DNA of 64,000 bases, taken from assembly GCF_014649875.1 (NCBI RefSeq), contig NZ_BMTW01000001.1:992001-1056000 (forward strand), read 5' to 3'. Every line of letters starts with the position of its first letter. The first letter of the stretch is position 1. A program made the translations under genes and the position numbers. The DNA comes from Streptomyces rubiginosohelvolus. Lineage in GTDB: Bacteria > Actinomycetota > Actinomycetes > Streptomycetales > Streptomycetaceae. Shown here piece by piece: positions 52,987-61,827 of the stretch. The notes under the pieces were generated by a model. It saw only the letters and a program-made list of their open reading frames with translations. It made no database searches and had not been told where the DNA came from.

Positions 52987-53991
52987 TCACACTCCAGCGG
53001 TCGCGGTCGAGGGGGTTGCGGCGAGGTTGTTCTCGGGGTGCTCCGGGTCGATCCCTGCCGCGCGGAAGGCCCGTACGACCTGATCGGCGAGGTCCCCGGC
53101 GCCGGCCCCCTGCGTGTGGTCGACCAGCGCGGTGGCCAGCGCGAAGCTGCGGTGCTGCCCGAAGCTCATGCCGTCGCGGCCGGGGCGCGGGTCGCGCGGG
53201 TCCCAGGCGGCGGCGACGCCGGGGGCGAGGCGGGCGGTGAACAGCGAGGTGTCGCCGCCGAGCCCCGGCAGGTCCCGTACGGCGGCGGCCACCGCGCGTT
53301 CGGCCGGTGCGTGGTCGCCGTGCAGATAGACGACGACGCTGTCGCGGCGCGGGTAGTCGTCCTCGTCGGACAGGACCTTGGCGTGGTACCGCGCCCCGGC
53401 GTCCTCCAGGGCGGCCAGCGCGGCGGCCCACAGCCCGACGGCCGCGTCCGCGTCACGGGCGTGCAGGAACAGGCGGCGGACCGGGCCCGCGGGGACCGGC
53501 AGGGCCCGCGAACCCATCACGTAGAAGAAGCCGGGCGAGAGGGCGGGCCGCGCCGCCTCCAGGGCGACCTGGACCAGCTCGCCCGGTACGGGTGCGGCGG
53601 GGCCGATGAGCCGGTCGGCGGTGAGCCGTGCGGTGATCTCCGGCAGCCGTACGACCAGTTCGCCACTCTCCCCGACCTCCAGCAGCCGTCCGGTGACCGG
53701 GGTCGTGGGGTGCGGCACGGCCGCGGCGAGGCGGCGTTCCAGCGCGGAGTCGCGCAGCGTGCGGCGGGGAGCGGCGTCCGCGTCCCGGCGGTGCGCCCCG
53801 TTCCCGGCGTGGAACTCCTCGTACAGCGCGTTGGTGAGGCGGCCGCGCAGATCGCGCGGGCTGTCCGCGCTCAGCGTGCGCCCGGCGACCCGCGCTTCGA
53901 GACCGTCGGCGCGTACGTCCACGAGGTCGAGCGCGGCGACGAGCCGCGGGGCGAGCCCGGCCGGCCGGACCGGGGTGGGGGTGAGCGTCAT
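52987..53991 (-). CDS. HopA1-like lanthipeptide lyase/cyclase subunit (LxmY/SprH3 type)
   Basis: The 334-residue protein matches the HopA1 effector-like family: RGRLTNALYEEFHAGNG near residue 50, PGFFYVMGSRALP, VRRLFLHARDADAAVGLWAAALAALEDAGARYHAKVLSDEDDYPRRDSVVVYL, and the C-terminal SFGQHRSFALATALVD. In class V lanthipeptide systems this protein, together with the kinase-like K and X proteins, dehydrates and cyclises the core. Overlaps the K gene by four bases. Confidence 0.87.
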   Translation of the reverse strand: MTLTPTPVRPAGLAPRLVAALDLVDVRADGLEARVAGRTLSADSPRDLRGRLTNALYEEFHAGNGAHRRDADAAPRRTLRDSALERRLAAAVPHPTTPVTGRLLEVGESGELVVRLPEITARLTADRLIGPAAPVPGELVQVALEAARPALSPGFFYVMGSRALPVPAGPVRRLFLHARDADAAVGLWAAALAALEDAGARYHAKVLSDEDDYPRRDSVVVYLHGDHAPAERAVAAAVRDLPGLGGDTSLFTARLAPGVAAAWDPRDPRPGRDGMSFGQHRSFALATALVDHTQGAGAGDLADQVVRAFRAAGIDPEHPENNLAATPSTATAGV

Positions 53992-55283
53992 CGGGGGCTC
54001 CCTGAAGGGGCGTCGGCGGGGTGCGGCACGGCAGGATGCGGCACAGCGGGGTGCGCCCAAGCGGCATGCGGCACGGCGAGGTCGGCCAGGCGCAGCGTGG
54101 CCACCGCACCCGCCGGGTTCAGCAGCAGCGTCCGCCCGATCCCGGCGGCGGCGCGCGCCACCGGGTTGAGGACGGCGTGCGCCTGCGCCGTGGCGATGAG
54201 CCGGTCGTACAGATGCCATCCCGCGAACCCGACGGCCCGCTCCGCGAGTTCGGGGTCCGGGGTGCGGCACTCGGTGTACCCCTGCCAGAAGGCCGCGATA
54301 CGGGGGATGTGGTGGCGCAGTCCGGCCGCACCGCGCTCCACGATCTCCTCGTGGGACAGGTCGAAGCCGGGCGCGACGGCATCCTTCGCCGTGGTGGGCT
54401 CGCCGGTCGGCGCGAAGACGGAGTACGTGGCCTGGAAGAGCCATTCGCCGACGAACGCGCCGACGTCGCGGGCCGGGTCGGCGAGCCGGAACTCCTCCCA
54501 GTCGCAGAGGTAGAGCTGCCCGTCGTGGACGAGGAACTGGTCGAAGCGCAGATCGCAGTGGGCGGGGGTGTGCGGTGCCGTGCGCTCCCGCTCCCGCAGC
54601 CGGTGCAGCGCGGCGACGACCTCCGTGTCGTCCTGGACGAGCTTCCAGGCGGCGATCTGCGCCATGCTGCGGTCCTGGACCTCGCTCCACGGGAACGCCC
54701 GGAGCCAGCGCATCGGCGGCAGCGGGGCTTCGGCGGTGTCGATGGCGGGGCCCGAAGCCGCGTCCGGGTCCTCGCCGAACGCCGACCCCAGGGTGTGCAG
54801 CGTGGCGACGGCCCGCCCGGCCTCCCGGCACAGCGCCTCGTCGAAGTCGCCGTCCAACGCGACCTCCGAGCCCGAACGGGACCCGGGCAGCAGCCGGAAG
54901 GCGCTGACGGCCGAGTCCCGGTCGGTGCCCAGGTGTTCGGGGGTACGGAGCGGCGAACCGGCCGGCAGCCGGGCGGCCGACGCCTCGAAGGCGAGGGCGC
55001 GGTCGATCTCGGGCCGGCTGCCGTCGGGGGCCCGGGCGACGGTCTTGACGAAGACCTGCCGGCCGAGGGTGGTCGTACCGGCCCAGTTGTCGTTACGGCC
55101 GCCGAAGGCGGTCAGCCCGTCCGGCGCGAAGGGCCCGAGGCCCAGCCGCTCCAGCAGCGCGTTCACCTCCGGCGCCGTGTCGAGTCCGGTCGGCCGGAAC
55201 CTGATCAGCGCGGGCGCGTCCGCCGTGCTCGCCGTGGCCACCGCCTCCGTCGGGGCGGCCGTCGTACTCGTCGTGGTCGTCAT
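53988..55283 (-). CDS. Aminoglycoside phosphotransferase-fold kinase (LxmK type)
   Basis: The 431-residue kinase has the APH fold with nucleotide Lys (QVFVKTVARAPDG), the catalytic HCDLRFDQFLV (Asp in Brenner's motif; the Asn is Gln) and CDWEEFRLADPARDVGAFVGEW for the metal-binding Asp. In class V lanthipeptide clusters this kinase phosphorylates Ser/Thr of the precursor before elimination. A Thr-rich N-terminus and a tail of HPAVPHPAVPHPAD repeats flank the core. It overlaps neighbours on both sides by four bases. Confidence 0.88.
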   Translation of the reverse strand: MTTTTSTTAAPTEAVATASTADAPALIRFRPTGLDTAPEVNALLERLGLGPFAPDGLTAFGGRNDNWAGTTTLGRQVFVKTVARAPDGSRPEIDRALAFEASAARLPAGSPLRTPEHLGTDRDSAVSAFRLLPGSRSGSEVALDGDFDEALCREAGRAVATLHTLGSAFGEDPDAASGPAIDTAEAPLPPMRWLRAFPWSEVQDRSMAQIAAWKLVQDDTEVVAALHRLRERERTAPHTPAHCDLRFDQFLVHDGQLYLCDWEEFRLADPARDVGAFVGEWLFQATYSVFAPTGEPTTAKDAVAPGFDLSHEEIVERGAAGLRHHIPRIAAFWQGYTECRTPDPELAERAVGFAGWHLYDRLIATAQAHAVLNPVARAAAGIGRTLLLNPAGAVATLRLADLAVPHAAWAHPAVPHPAVPHPADAPSGSPR

Positions 55284-56344
55284 GACACTCCTCGGGGGAC
55301 CGCGCGGCGGCCCTCCTCATCGATCAACTCGGCAGTGAAGGCGAGGTAGTCGAGCAATTCGTCGCTCCACTCGCAGTAGGTCGCGAAGTCCCGCATGTGC
55401 GTGACGACGCGGAGCACGGCGCAGCGCCCGACGGCCACCGGGTCGTACACCGGCCCCGAGGGCCCGTGGTCACCGCGCTCGCGACCGCCGCCCTCGCTCC
55501 CGTGGGTGTCGCTCCCGTCGGCTTCGTACGAACCGAGGAACATCCGCTGGAGGTCCGTGACGGACAACAGCCCCGCGCTCTCCGCCGCCGCCCGGTGGAG
55601 CGGCGAGGACCAGGCCAGCTCGACGAGGTCGCCCAGCATCCAGCCCAGGTCCAGCTCCCGGCGGCCCGCACCCAGGTCCTCGCCGGTGAGCAGCGCGACC
55701 CGGCCCCGGCTCCGGGGCGGTACGAGCGAACCGGTCGACGCCCAGCCGTGCAGCGGCACGACCGGGGCTCCGGGGCCCGAGGGTCGTACGGATTCGTCCG
55801 CCCAGCCCAGCAGCCGCTCCGTGCGGTCGCCGCCCCACACCTCCCGCGCACGCCGGCGCAGCCGCGCGGCCGCCGGGGCGAGCGGCCCGGTCCCGGCCGC
55901 CCACTCCCGCAACCGCCGCACCCCAGGGGGCGGGAGAGGCTGCGGGCCCGGGGGCAGGGGGACCCTGTGCAGGGCCCGGAGCGCCCGCGCGGCGGCCGCG
56001 AGGGAGTGGGCGACGAGCCGCCCGGCCTGCGGGCGGGGGTCCCGCAGCCAGGCGGCGGCCGACGCGGACCCGGCGGCCCGGTGGAGCAGGCCGTCTCCGT
56101 GGGGCGTGCCGGTGGCGAGCAGCGCGGCCGTCGCGACGGGCCCGAGGTCCGGTACCAGGGCGGCCGACCGGGCGGGCACGCGGAGCGGGCCACCGCGCCG
56201 GGGCCCCGGCCCGTGCCACCAGAGGAAGTCACCGGTACCGCCGAGGCCGGCGTCGGGCGCCCGGTGAACCCGGGTGACCTGAAGGCCGGTTCCGTACTCG
56301 GCGACCGGAACACCCAGATCCAGGGCCGGAGTTGCCACGTTCAC
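55280..56344 (-). CDS. Class V lanthipeptide auxiliary protein (LxmX-like)
   Basis: The 354-residue protein is Arg/Ala/Pro-rich and lacks motifs I can name beyond a faint APH-like arrangement (VVPLHGWASTGSLVPPRSRGRVALLTGEDLGAGRRELDLGWMLGDLVELAWSS, similar to the 'DWE... Rd lg.' region of kinases). By position between LanD and the K gene, it fits LxmX, a partner of the kinase and HopA1-like protein. The GTG start overlaps the flavoprotein stop codon (GTGA). The catalytic Asp-loop is missing, so it may be a pseudokinase-like scaffold. Confidence 0.75.
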   Translation of the reverse strand: MNVATPALDLGVPVAEYGTGLQVTRVHRAPDAGLGGTGDFLWWHGPGPRRGGPLRVPARSAALVPDLGPVATAALLATGTPHGDGLLHRAAGSASAAAWLRDPRPQAGRLVAHSLAAAARALRALHRVPLPPGPQPLPPPGVRRLREWAAGTGPLAPAAARLRRRAREVWGGDRTERLLGWADESVRPSGPGAPVVPLHGWASTGSLVPPRSRGRVALLTGEDLGAGRRELDLGWMLGDLVELAWSSPLHRAAAESAGLLSVTDLQRMFLGSYEADGSDTHGSEGGGRERGDHGPSGPVYDPVAVGRCAVLRVVTHMRDFATYCEWSDELLDYLAFTAELIDEEGRRAVPRGVS

Positions 56345-56976
56345 GAGGACCCCCCGGTCACGCCCGCGCCGACACGGTCCCCGGCCACGTCCGTACCGAC
56401 GCCCGCATCGCCCTTCTGGTGGGCGACGCACAGGTCGTACAGCTCGTTCAGCGGTGCCGATCCGCCGTCCTCCACCTCACCCGTACGCGCGCTCCGCGCG
56501 GGGATCGTCGGGGCGAGCACCACTCCGGGCCGCTCGCGCAGCGCCGCCAGGTGTCCCTGGACGACCGGGCTCCCGAGCGCTCCGGGCGGCAGCGACGGGG
56601 CGACGCCGACCAGGGCGCGGGTGGTCTGCAGGGCGACCATCAGCGGGGTGTCGGCGACCCCGAGGGCGAAGCGGCCGACGAAATTCAGGGTGGCGGGATG
56701 GACGAGAATCAGATCCGCCCATTCCGCGATGTCCACATGAGGCACATCGACACCGGAGAACGCGTTCCAGTCGTCGATGAAGACTTCTTTTCCGGAGAGC
56801 ACGGCCACCGCGTCCGGCGACACGAACCGGCATGCGGAACGGGTCAGCGCGAACCGCTTCTCGATGTCGGGAAAGGAATTCCCGAGCCAGTTGATCCAGA
56901 ACGGCAGGAAGGCGACGCCGAGGGCTCCCGTCCCCACGACGAGGATGCGCTCGAAGTCCCGTTGCTGTTCCTCCAC
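56341..56976 (-). CDS. HFCD-family flavoprotein, cysteine decarboxylase (LanD type)
   Basis: The 211-residue flavoprotein (ERILVVGTGALGVAFLPFWINWL, DVPHVDIAEWADLILVHPATLNFVGRFALGVADTPLM) has the HFCD His, the HPATLN motif and the FMN loop. In lanthipeptide biosynthesis LanD oxidatively decarboxylates a C-terminal Cys to an aminoenethiol for the AviCys or AviMeCys ring. The precursor here ends in Cys71, as required. GTG 56976 has AGGAGG four bases upstream. It is the first gene after the precursor and a long hairpin. Confidence 0.9.
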   Translation of the reverse strand: MEEQQRDFERILVVGTGALGVAFLPFWINWLGNSFPDIEKRFALTRSACRFVSPDAVAVLSGKEVFIDDWNAFSGVDVPHVDIAEWADLILVHPATLNFVGRFALGVADTPLMVALQTTRALVGVAPSLPPGALGSPVVQGHLAALRERPGVVLAPTIPARSARTGEVEDGGSAPLNELYDLCVAHQKGDAGVGTDVAGDRVGAGVTGGSS

Positions 56977-57001
56977 GACGCCTCCTGTGTGCGTTGGGGC
57001 C

Positions 57002-57045
57002 GGGGGCCGGCCGGAGCATGCGCATCGCATCTCCGGCCGACCCCC
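57002..57045 (-). terminator. Hairpin between precursor and modification genes
   Basis: The arms 57002-57016 and 57031-57045 pair in 14 of 15 positions around a 14-base loop, immediately after the precursor stop codon. Such a partial terminator may raise precursor messages above those of the enzyme genes. Confidence 0.75.
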
Positions 57046-57070
57046 GCGGCTCACAGCGAAGAGTCGCTGG

Positions 57071-57286
57071 TCAGCACTTGTTCTCGACGGTCTTCGCGGC
57101 GAGCGAGCCGAGAGCGGCGGCGCACTGCTGCGAGGAACGCGCGGTGATGATCGTGGCGCGGATGGCCCACGGGATGGTGGGGCTGAACGCCGGCGCGGCC
57201 TCCTGGCCGTCGTGCAGGCCGAGCTCCTCGGCGGAGGTGTAGGCGGTGTAGCCGTCGAACAGGTCCTTCTCGGTGACGTTCTGCAT
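57071..57286 (-). CDS. Class V lanthipeptide precursor peptide
   Basis: The 71-residue precursor has a leader MQNVTEKDLFDGYTAYTSAE... ending AAPA and a probable core from Phe34 (FSPTIPWAIRATII...) to Cys71. The core holds Ser35, Thr37, Thr44, Thr47, Ser51, Ser52, Ser61, Thr66 and only two Cys, 55 and 71. Thr66 and the C-terminal Cys71 are five apart, suited to an AviMeCys ring; Cys55 could pair with Ser51 or Ser52. The 38-residue core and start at Phe agree with lexapeptide, whose Phe is N,N-dimethylated. AAGGAAA precedes the ATG. All ring assignments are predictions. Confidence 0.88.
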   Translation of the reverse strand: MQNVTEKDLFDGYTAYTSAEELGLHDGQEAAPAFSPTIPWAIRATIITARSSQQCAAALGSLAAKTVENKC

Positions 57287-57479
57287 GAGATTTCCTTCGC
57301 GTGATGAAAGGGAATTGACGACCGGCCACTTCGCGCATCTCTCCGATGCCTGGTTTACCGGCGTCCGTTGCGGACAGAAAGAATGGTGACCCACGCCGCC
57401 AGGTCCGCACCATTGGCTCTTACGGCATTGCCGCAAACGACAGTTCCCCGCGCGGGTGTAAGAGGATAGAACTACGGGT

Positions 57480-59258
57480 GTGAACACACCTGACGCAGAA
57501 CAGTCTCCGGCGGAGCGGCCCGCACTGCGGGCGCTGCTCTCGTACGCGCGTCCGCACCGCGGCATCCTCCTCACGGTGCTGGCTCTGACCCTGGCGGGCA
57601 GCGCCGCCGGCCTGGCGCAGCCGCTGGTCATCCAGTCGGTGCTGGCCAAGCTCATGACGGGGGAAGGGCTGCGGGAGGACATCCTGCTCCTGACCGGCCT
57701 GCTGGTCGCCTCCATCGGGCTGACCTGGCTGCAGTCCTGGCTCAGCGAGCGGACCGCCGAACGCGTCGTGCTCCAGGTCCGCCGCGGTCTGATCGCCCGT
57801 CTCATCCGGCTGCGTACAGCCGAGTTGGACCGTACCGAGCCGGGCGGGCTGACGACGCGCGTCACCTCCGACAGCACGCTGGTGCAGCACGCGGCGACGG
57901 GCGGGCTCATCCAGCTCGTCGACGGGTCGATCCACCTGCTGGCCACGATCGTGCTGATGGGCATCGTCAGCCTGCCGCTGCTCGGGATCACCTCCGCCGT
58001 GCTGGTGGTCGTCGGCATCGCGATGGGCGTCGTCATGCCCCGGATCAAGCGGGTCACCACGGAGGCGCAGACCTCCGTCGGCGAGATCGGCGCGGCGCTC
58101 GACCGCTCGCTCGGCGCGGCCCGCACCGTCAAGGCCAACGGCGGCGAGGCGAAGGAGACCGAGCGGGCGACCGAGGCCGCGACACGCGCCTACCGGGCGG
58201 GCCTCAAGGGCGCCAGGTACCACGCGCTGATCGCCGTGCTGGCCGGGCTGATCGTCCAGGCCTCGTTCCTCGCCGTCATCGGCTTCGGCGGTGCGCTGGT
58301 CGCCATGGGCACCCTCGAACTGGCCGCGCTGATCGGCTTCCTGCTCTACCTGTTCAACCTGGGCGGCCCGGTCCTCTCCCTCGTCGGCGGCACCACCGCC
58401 CTGCAGCAGGGGCTCGGCGCCCTGGCCCGGATCGAGGAGGTGCGGTCCATGGCGGCCGAGGACGATGTGGACGGTACGCCGCCGGCGCCCTCCGGCCCGC
58501 CGCCCGCCGTCACGGTCGACGGGCTGACCTTCGGCTACGAGGGACGCGCGGCCGTCCTGGACGGCACGAGCTTCGTCGCACCGGCCGGGAAGGTCACCGC
58601 GATCGTCGGCCCGTCGGGCTCCGGCAAGACCACGGTGTTCTCGCTGATCCAGCGGTTCTACGACACCGAGGACGGCCGCATCCTGCTGGACGACACCGAC
58701 ATCCGCTCCCTGGGCCGGGCCGAACTGCGCCGCCGGATCGCCTACGTCGAGCAGGACTCCCCGATGCTCGCGGGCACACTCCGCGAGAACCTTCTCTACT
58801 CCGCGCCGGACGCGAGCGACGAGGCCGTCGCCGACGTACTCCGCCGCACCCTCCTCGACGGCTTCGTCGCCGCCCTCCCGGACGGCCTCGACACGGCTGT
58901 CGGCGCCCGCGGCCTGGCCCTCTCCGGCGGCGAACGCCAACGCCTCGCCATCGCCCGGGCCTTGCTGCGCCGCCCGCAGGTCCTGCTCCTGGACGAGGTC
59001 ACCGCGCATCTCGACGGGCTCAGCGAGACCGCGCTGCGCCGGACGGTGGAGGAGGCCGCGCGGGACTGCACGGTGCTCCTCATCGCGCACCGGCTCTCGA
59101 CGGTCACCACGGCGGACCGGCTGGTGCTGTTCGAGAACGGCCGGGTCAGCGACCACGGACGGCACGAGGAGCTGCTGGAGCGCAGCGCCCTCTACCAGGA
59201 CCTCACCGCAACGCAGTTGACCGCCGCCCCGGCGGTCGCGACCGCGGGAGCACACTGA
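57480..59258 (+). CDS. ABC transporter, exporter with fused membrane and ATPase domains
   Basis: The 592-residue half-transporter has a six-helix membrane part (residues about 25-300) and an ATPase with Walker A IVGPSGSGKTTVFSL, signature LALSGGERQRLAIARALL, Walker B VLLLDEVTAHLDG and the switch His (LIAHRLSTV). It lacks an N-terminal C39 peptidase, consistent with leader removal by the M16 pair. Divergent from the precursor gene, it is the likely lanthipeptide exporter (LxmT counterpart). The gap of 193 bp holds both promoters. Confidence 0.93.
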   Translation: MNTPDAEQSPAERPALRALLSYARPHRGILLTVLALTLAGSAAGLAQPLVIQSVLAKLMTGEGLREDILLLTGLLVASIGLTWLQSWLSERTAERVVLQVRRGLIARLIRLRTAELDRTEPGGLTTRVTSDSTLVQHAATGGLIQLVDGSIHLLATIVLMGIVSLPLLGITSAVLVVVGIAMGVVMPRIKRVTTEAQTSVGEIGAALDRSLGAARTVKANGGEAKETERATEAATRAYRAGLKGARYHALIAVLAGLIVQASFLAVIGFGGALVAMGTLELAALIGFLLYLFNLGGPVLSLVGGTTALQQGLGALARIEEVRSMAAEDDVDGTPPAPSGPPPAVTVDGLTFGYEGRAAVLDGTSFVAPAGKVTAIVGPSGSGKTTVFSLIQRFYDTEDGRILLDDTDIRSLGRAELRRRIAYVEQDSPMLAGTLRENLLYSAPDASDEAVADVLRRTLLDGFVAALPDGLDTAVGARGLALSGGERQRLAIARALLRRPQVLLLDEVTAHLDGLSETALRRTVEEAARDCTVLLIAHRLSTVTTADRLVLFENGRVSDHGRHEELLERSALYQDLTATQLTAAPAVATAGAH

Positions 59259-59404
59259 CCCGCACGCACCGGAGCACGGCACGCTCCTGGGACAATTCCG
59301 TACGCCGGTGAGCCGCGCGCCCTCAACTCCTCGCCCATGACTCCGTACGGCAGTGAAGCTCCGCGAACACCCCCCCAGCACGACCGAAGGGTTCAAGGAT
59401 CCAG

Positions 59405-59938
59405 ATGACCGACACCACCTCCCTCCCGCTGCCCGCCTCCACCGAGGACGACCACTACGGGGAGATCTCCGTCGAACTCCTCGGCGAGCACCGGGAGAAG
59501 CTCGTCGTCAGCGGCGAGCGGATCCCGACCGTCACCATCGTCCGGGCCCTGGAAGCGGAGGTCGACGACCACATCGTCATCGGCAGCCGCGACCCCCGGC
59601 ATCTGACGATCACGGTGGACGGCGAGGACGCGACGATCAAGCCGGGCAAGGGCAAGCTCCGGCGGCAGACCTACCGGGTCGACGTCCACCACGGGGGCAT
59701 CCACTACCGGCTCGTCCCGAACTCGATCCCGTTCAGCAAGCTGACCCGCGACGGGAAGCACCTCGGGGACTTCTCCTCGGACGGCGACCGCCGGGTGATA
59801 GCGGAGTGGCAGGAGGAGGCCGGCACCCCCGAACCCCTCGACGCGGCCATCGGCTACGCGCTGTCGGCGGCGTTCGGAACGGGCGGTCAGCCGATGTGGA
59901 TGATGCTGGTGGACGCGATCAGCGCCGCGCTGCCGTAG
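59405..59938 (+). CDS. Conserved hypothetical protein
   Basis: The 177-residue soluble, acidic protein (SVELLGEHREKLVVSGERIPTVTIVRALEAEVDDHIVIGSRDPRHLTITVDGEDATIKPGKG...) has a strand-rich first half and a helical end (LDAAIGYALSAAFGTGGQPMWMMLVDAISAALP). No family recognised. It follows the exporter by 146 bp on the same strand and is closed by a strong hairpin, so it may belong to the lanthipeptide locus. An AAGGATCC-type site stands before the ATG. Confidence 0.7.
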   Translation: MTDTTSLPLPASTEDDHYGEISVELLGEHREKLVVSGERIPTVTIVRALEAEVDDHIVIGSRDPRHLTITVDGEDATIKPGKGKLRRQTYRVDVHHGGIHYRLVPNSIPFSKLTRDGKHLGDFSSDGDRRVIAEWQEEAGTPEPLDAAIGYALSAAFGTGGQPMWMMLVDAISAALP

Positions 59939-59958
59939 ACGGCAGAGCGGGAACGCCG

Positions 59959-59999
59959 GAAGTCCCCGGCCGGAAGCGAGGCTTCCGGCCGGGGACTTC
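59959..59999. terminator. Bidirectional terminator
   Basis: A perfect 19-bp stem (59959-59977 with 59981-59999) with the three-base loop GAG lies between convergent genes. Confidence 0.92.
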
Positions 60000-60037
60000 G
60001 ACGTGTCGGAACGCGGTACGCAGGGCGCGATCCGGCG

Positions 60038-60358
60038 TCAGATCACGGACGCAACCCCCTGATGTCCTCTGATGTCCTCCGCATGCAGATACGACACGAT
60101 CGCCGCCTCGAACCGGGACTTCAGGTTCAGCTTGCGCACGATGCTCGACGTGTGCGCCCGGACGGTCCGTTCCGTGATGCCCAGTCTCCGGGCCAGCCAG
60201 CGGTTCTGCTCCCCGCTCGCCAGCAGCACGAGCACTTCCAGCTCCCGTTCGGTGAGCGTGGCGAAGTCCATCTCCGGCCGGCCGCCGACGGCGTCCCCCG
60301 CCCGTCCGCCGGTCCTCATCTGTTCGTCGGCCATCATCGTCACAGCAGTCTCCTCCAT
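60038..60358 (-). CDS. Small LuxR-type HTH regulator
   Basis: The 106-residue protein is little more than a LuxR DNA-binding domain (FATLTERELEVLVLLASGEQNRWLARRLGITERTVRAHTSSIVRKLNLKSRFEAAIVSYLHAED). It has no receiver or sensor domain. Stand-alone HTH proteins often act in secondary-metabolite clusters. It is divergent from the larger regulator at 60525, and both may share control of the lanthipeptide genes. Confidence 0.9.
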   Translation of the reverse strand: MEETAVTMMADEQMRTGGRAGDAVGGRPEMDFATLTERELEVLVLLASGEQNRWLARRLGITERTVRAHTSSIVRKLNLKSRFEAAIVSYLHAEDIRGHQGVASVI

Positions 60359-60524
60359 TGATCGTCACCGTCCCCCGTCCCGCGCCCGTCACCCGGACGA
60401 CCGGGACTACCTGCTGCTTTACCTATGGATTACCCTCTCCCTCATCGGTTCGACGGTTGCGCGGCATTTGACCCATGCCGTGGTGCGCCGTCGGTAGTCG
60501 TGCGGCACGCGGGGGGCGGCAGCG

Positions 60525-61517
60525 GTGAACGGCGGAAGCCTGTCCATACTCGGCCTGGACATGACGGAGGAGCGTGCCTACCGGCACTTCCTCCGCAATC
60601 CGGGCACCGGCACCGAGGACATCGGGGTGCTCCTCCACAGCCCTCGTGAGGAGGTGGAGAAGGCTCTCGCGCGCCTCGACGAGCTGGGCCTGCTGCGGAC
60701 CGACGAGCACGGCGGCGTCTCGGCGGCCGCCCCGGAGACCGCGGTCGAGCGGCTCACGGAGATCCGGCTGCGCGAGCTGCACGAACAGCTCCACCAGGTC
60801 ACCAGGTCCCGGCACCTGATCGCCGAGCTGACCGCCGAACAGCAGACCCGCCCCCTCGCCACGCAGGGCGTCGAGCGGCTCGAAGTCCTCCGGCAGATCC
60901 GCGACCGGATCGACGACCTGGCCTTCTTCGCCCGCCAGGAGATCCTCTCCGTCGAGCCGTACACCGCCCTCACCGCCGAGAACATCGCGCACGCACGCCC
61001 CCTGGACACCCGGTGTCTGCGCCGGGGCGTGCAGATCCGCAGCGTGGTGCTGCGGGAAGCGCTCGACCACCCGCCGACCGTCGCCTACCTCCGCGAACTC
61101 ACCGCGCAGGGGGCGTCGATCCGGGCCGCGGACAAGCTGTCCGAGCGGATCCTCGTGTACGACCGCCGTACGGCCCTGGTGCCCGTCGACCCCTCGGACA
61201 CCTCGCGCGGCGCGCTGGTCACCCAGCAGGCCGGTCTGGTCTCCAACATCCTGGCCCTGTTCGAGAAGATCTGGGCCGAGTCCACGGACCTCTCGACCCT
61301 GATCGACACCCACTCCTCCCCCTCCGACGTGCTGTCCGAGATGGAGCAGCGCGTCATGGAGGAGATGTGCCGGGTGGCGAAGGACGAGACGGGCGCGCGG
61401 AACCTGGACATCTCGGTGCGGACGTACCGCCGCCATGTCGCCGACGTGCTCCGCATCCTGGGCGCGACCAGCCGCCCGCACGCGGCCCTGCTGGCCCGCG
61501 AGCGTGGCTGGATCTGA
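60525..61517 (+). CDS. TrmB/LuxR-like regulator with N-terminal winged helix
   Basis: The 330-residue protein starts with a winged-helix part (AYRHFLRNPGTGTEDIGVLLHSPREEVEKALARLDELGLL), has a coiled-coil-like region, a sensor segment (TRCLRRGVQIRSVVLREALDHPPTVAYLRELTAQGASIR...ILVYDRRTALVPVD) and a C-terminal HTH (ARNLDISVRTYRRHVADVLRILGATSRPHAALLARERGW). It resembles the regulators at 44221 and 45370 in architecture, but is distant in sequence. It is a good candidate for the pathway-specific activator of the lanthipeptide cluster. Confidence 0.85.
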   Translation: MNGGSLSILGLDMTEERAYRHFLRNPGTGTEDIGVLLHSPREEVEKALARLDELGLLRTDEHGGVSAAAPETAVERLTEIRLRELHEQLHQVTRSRHLIAELTAEQQTRPLATQGVERLEVLRQIRDRIDDLAFFARQEILSVEPYTALTAENIAHARPLDTRCLRRGVQIRSVVLREALDHPPTVAYLRELTAQGASIRAADKLSERILVYDRRTALVPVDPSDTSRGALVTQQAGLVSNILALFEKIWAESTDLSTLIDTHSSPSDVLSEMEQRVMEEMCRVAKDETGARNLDISVRTYRRHVADVLRILGATSRPHAALLARERGWI

Positions 61518-61576
61518 GGGCCCGGGGGCGACGTCCGTCCGGGTCCCGCCCCCGGAGGCGGCGGGACCCGGAGGCC

Positions 61577-61819
61577 CTAGCCGGCCCCTTCCAGGACCCA
61601 CCCGTGCAGCGTCCGGTCCCGCAGCGCCTCCGCACACCGTTCCCGTACGGCGGTGACGTCCTCCGCGTCCTGCCCGGAGCCGCGCACCAGGACGGTGATC
61701 CGGTCCTCCTCGATGCGCTGGCCGCACTCCCACTGCGCGGGCAGCATCCCGATGAGCCGGAGCACCGCGATTCCGGCGGGCGCGGCGTCGGTGGAGACAC
61801 GCGCCAGCGTGATCTCCAC
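61577..61819 (-). CDS. Small hypothetical protein
   Basis: The 80-residue product (from GTG 61819; an ATG at 61849 is also possible) reads as an alpha-beta domain: EITLARVSTDAAPAGIAVLRLIGMLPAQWECGQRIEEDRITVLVRGSGQDAEDVTAVRERCAEALRDRTLHGW. No known family recognised. It lies just beyond the secreted peptide gene, whose stop it nearly touches, so both are probably co-transcribed. Confidence 0.6.
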   Translation of the reverse strand: MEITLARVSTDAAPAGIAVLRLIGMLPAQWECGQRIEEDRITVLVRGSGQDAEDVTAVRERCAEALRDRTLHGWVLEGAG

Positions 61820-61827
61820 CGGGTCTT

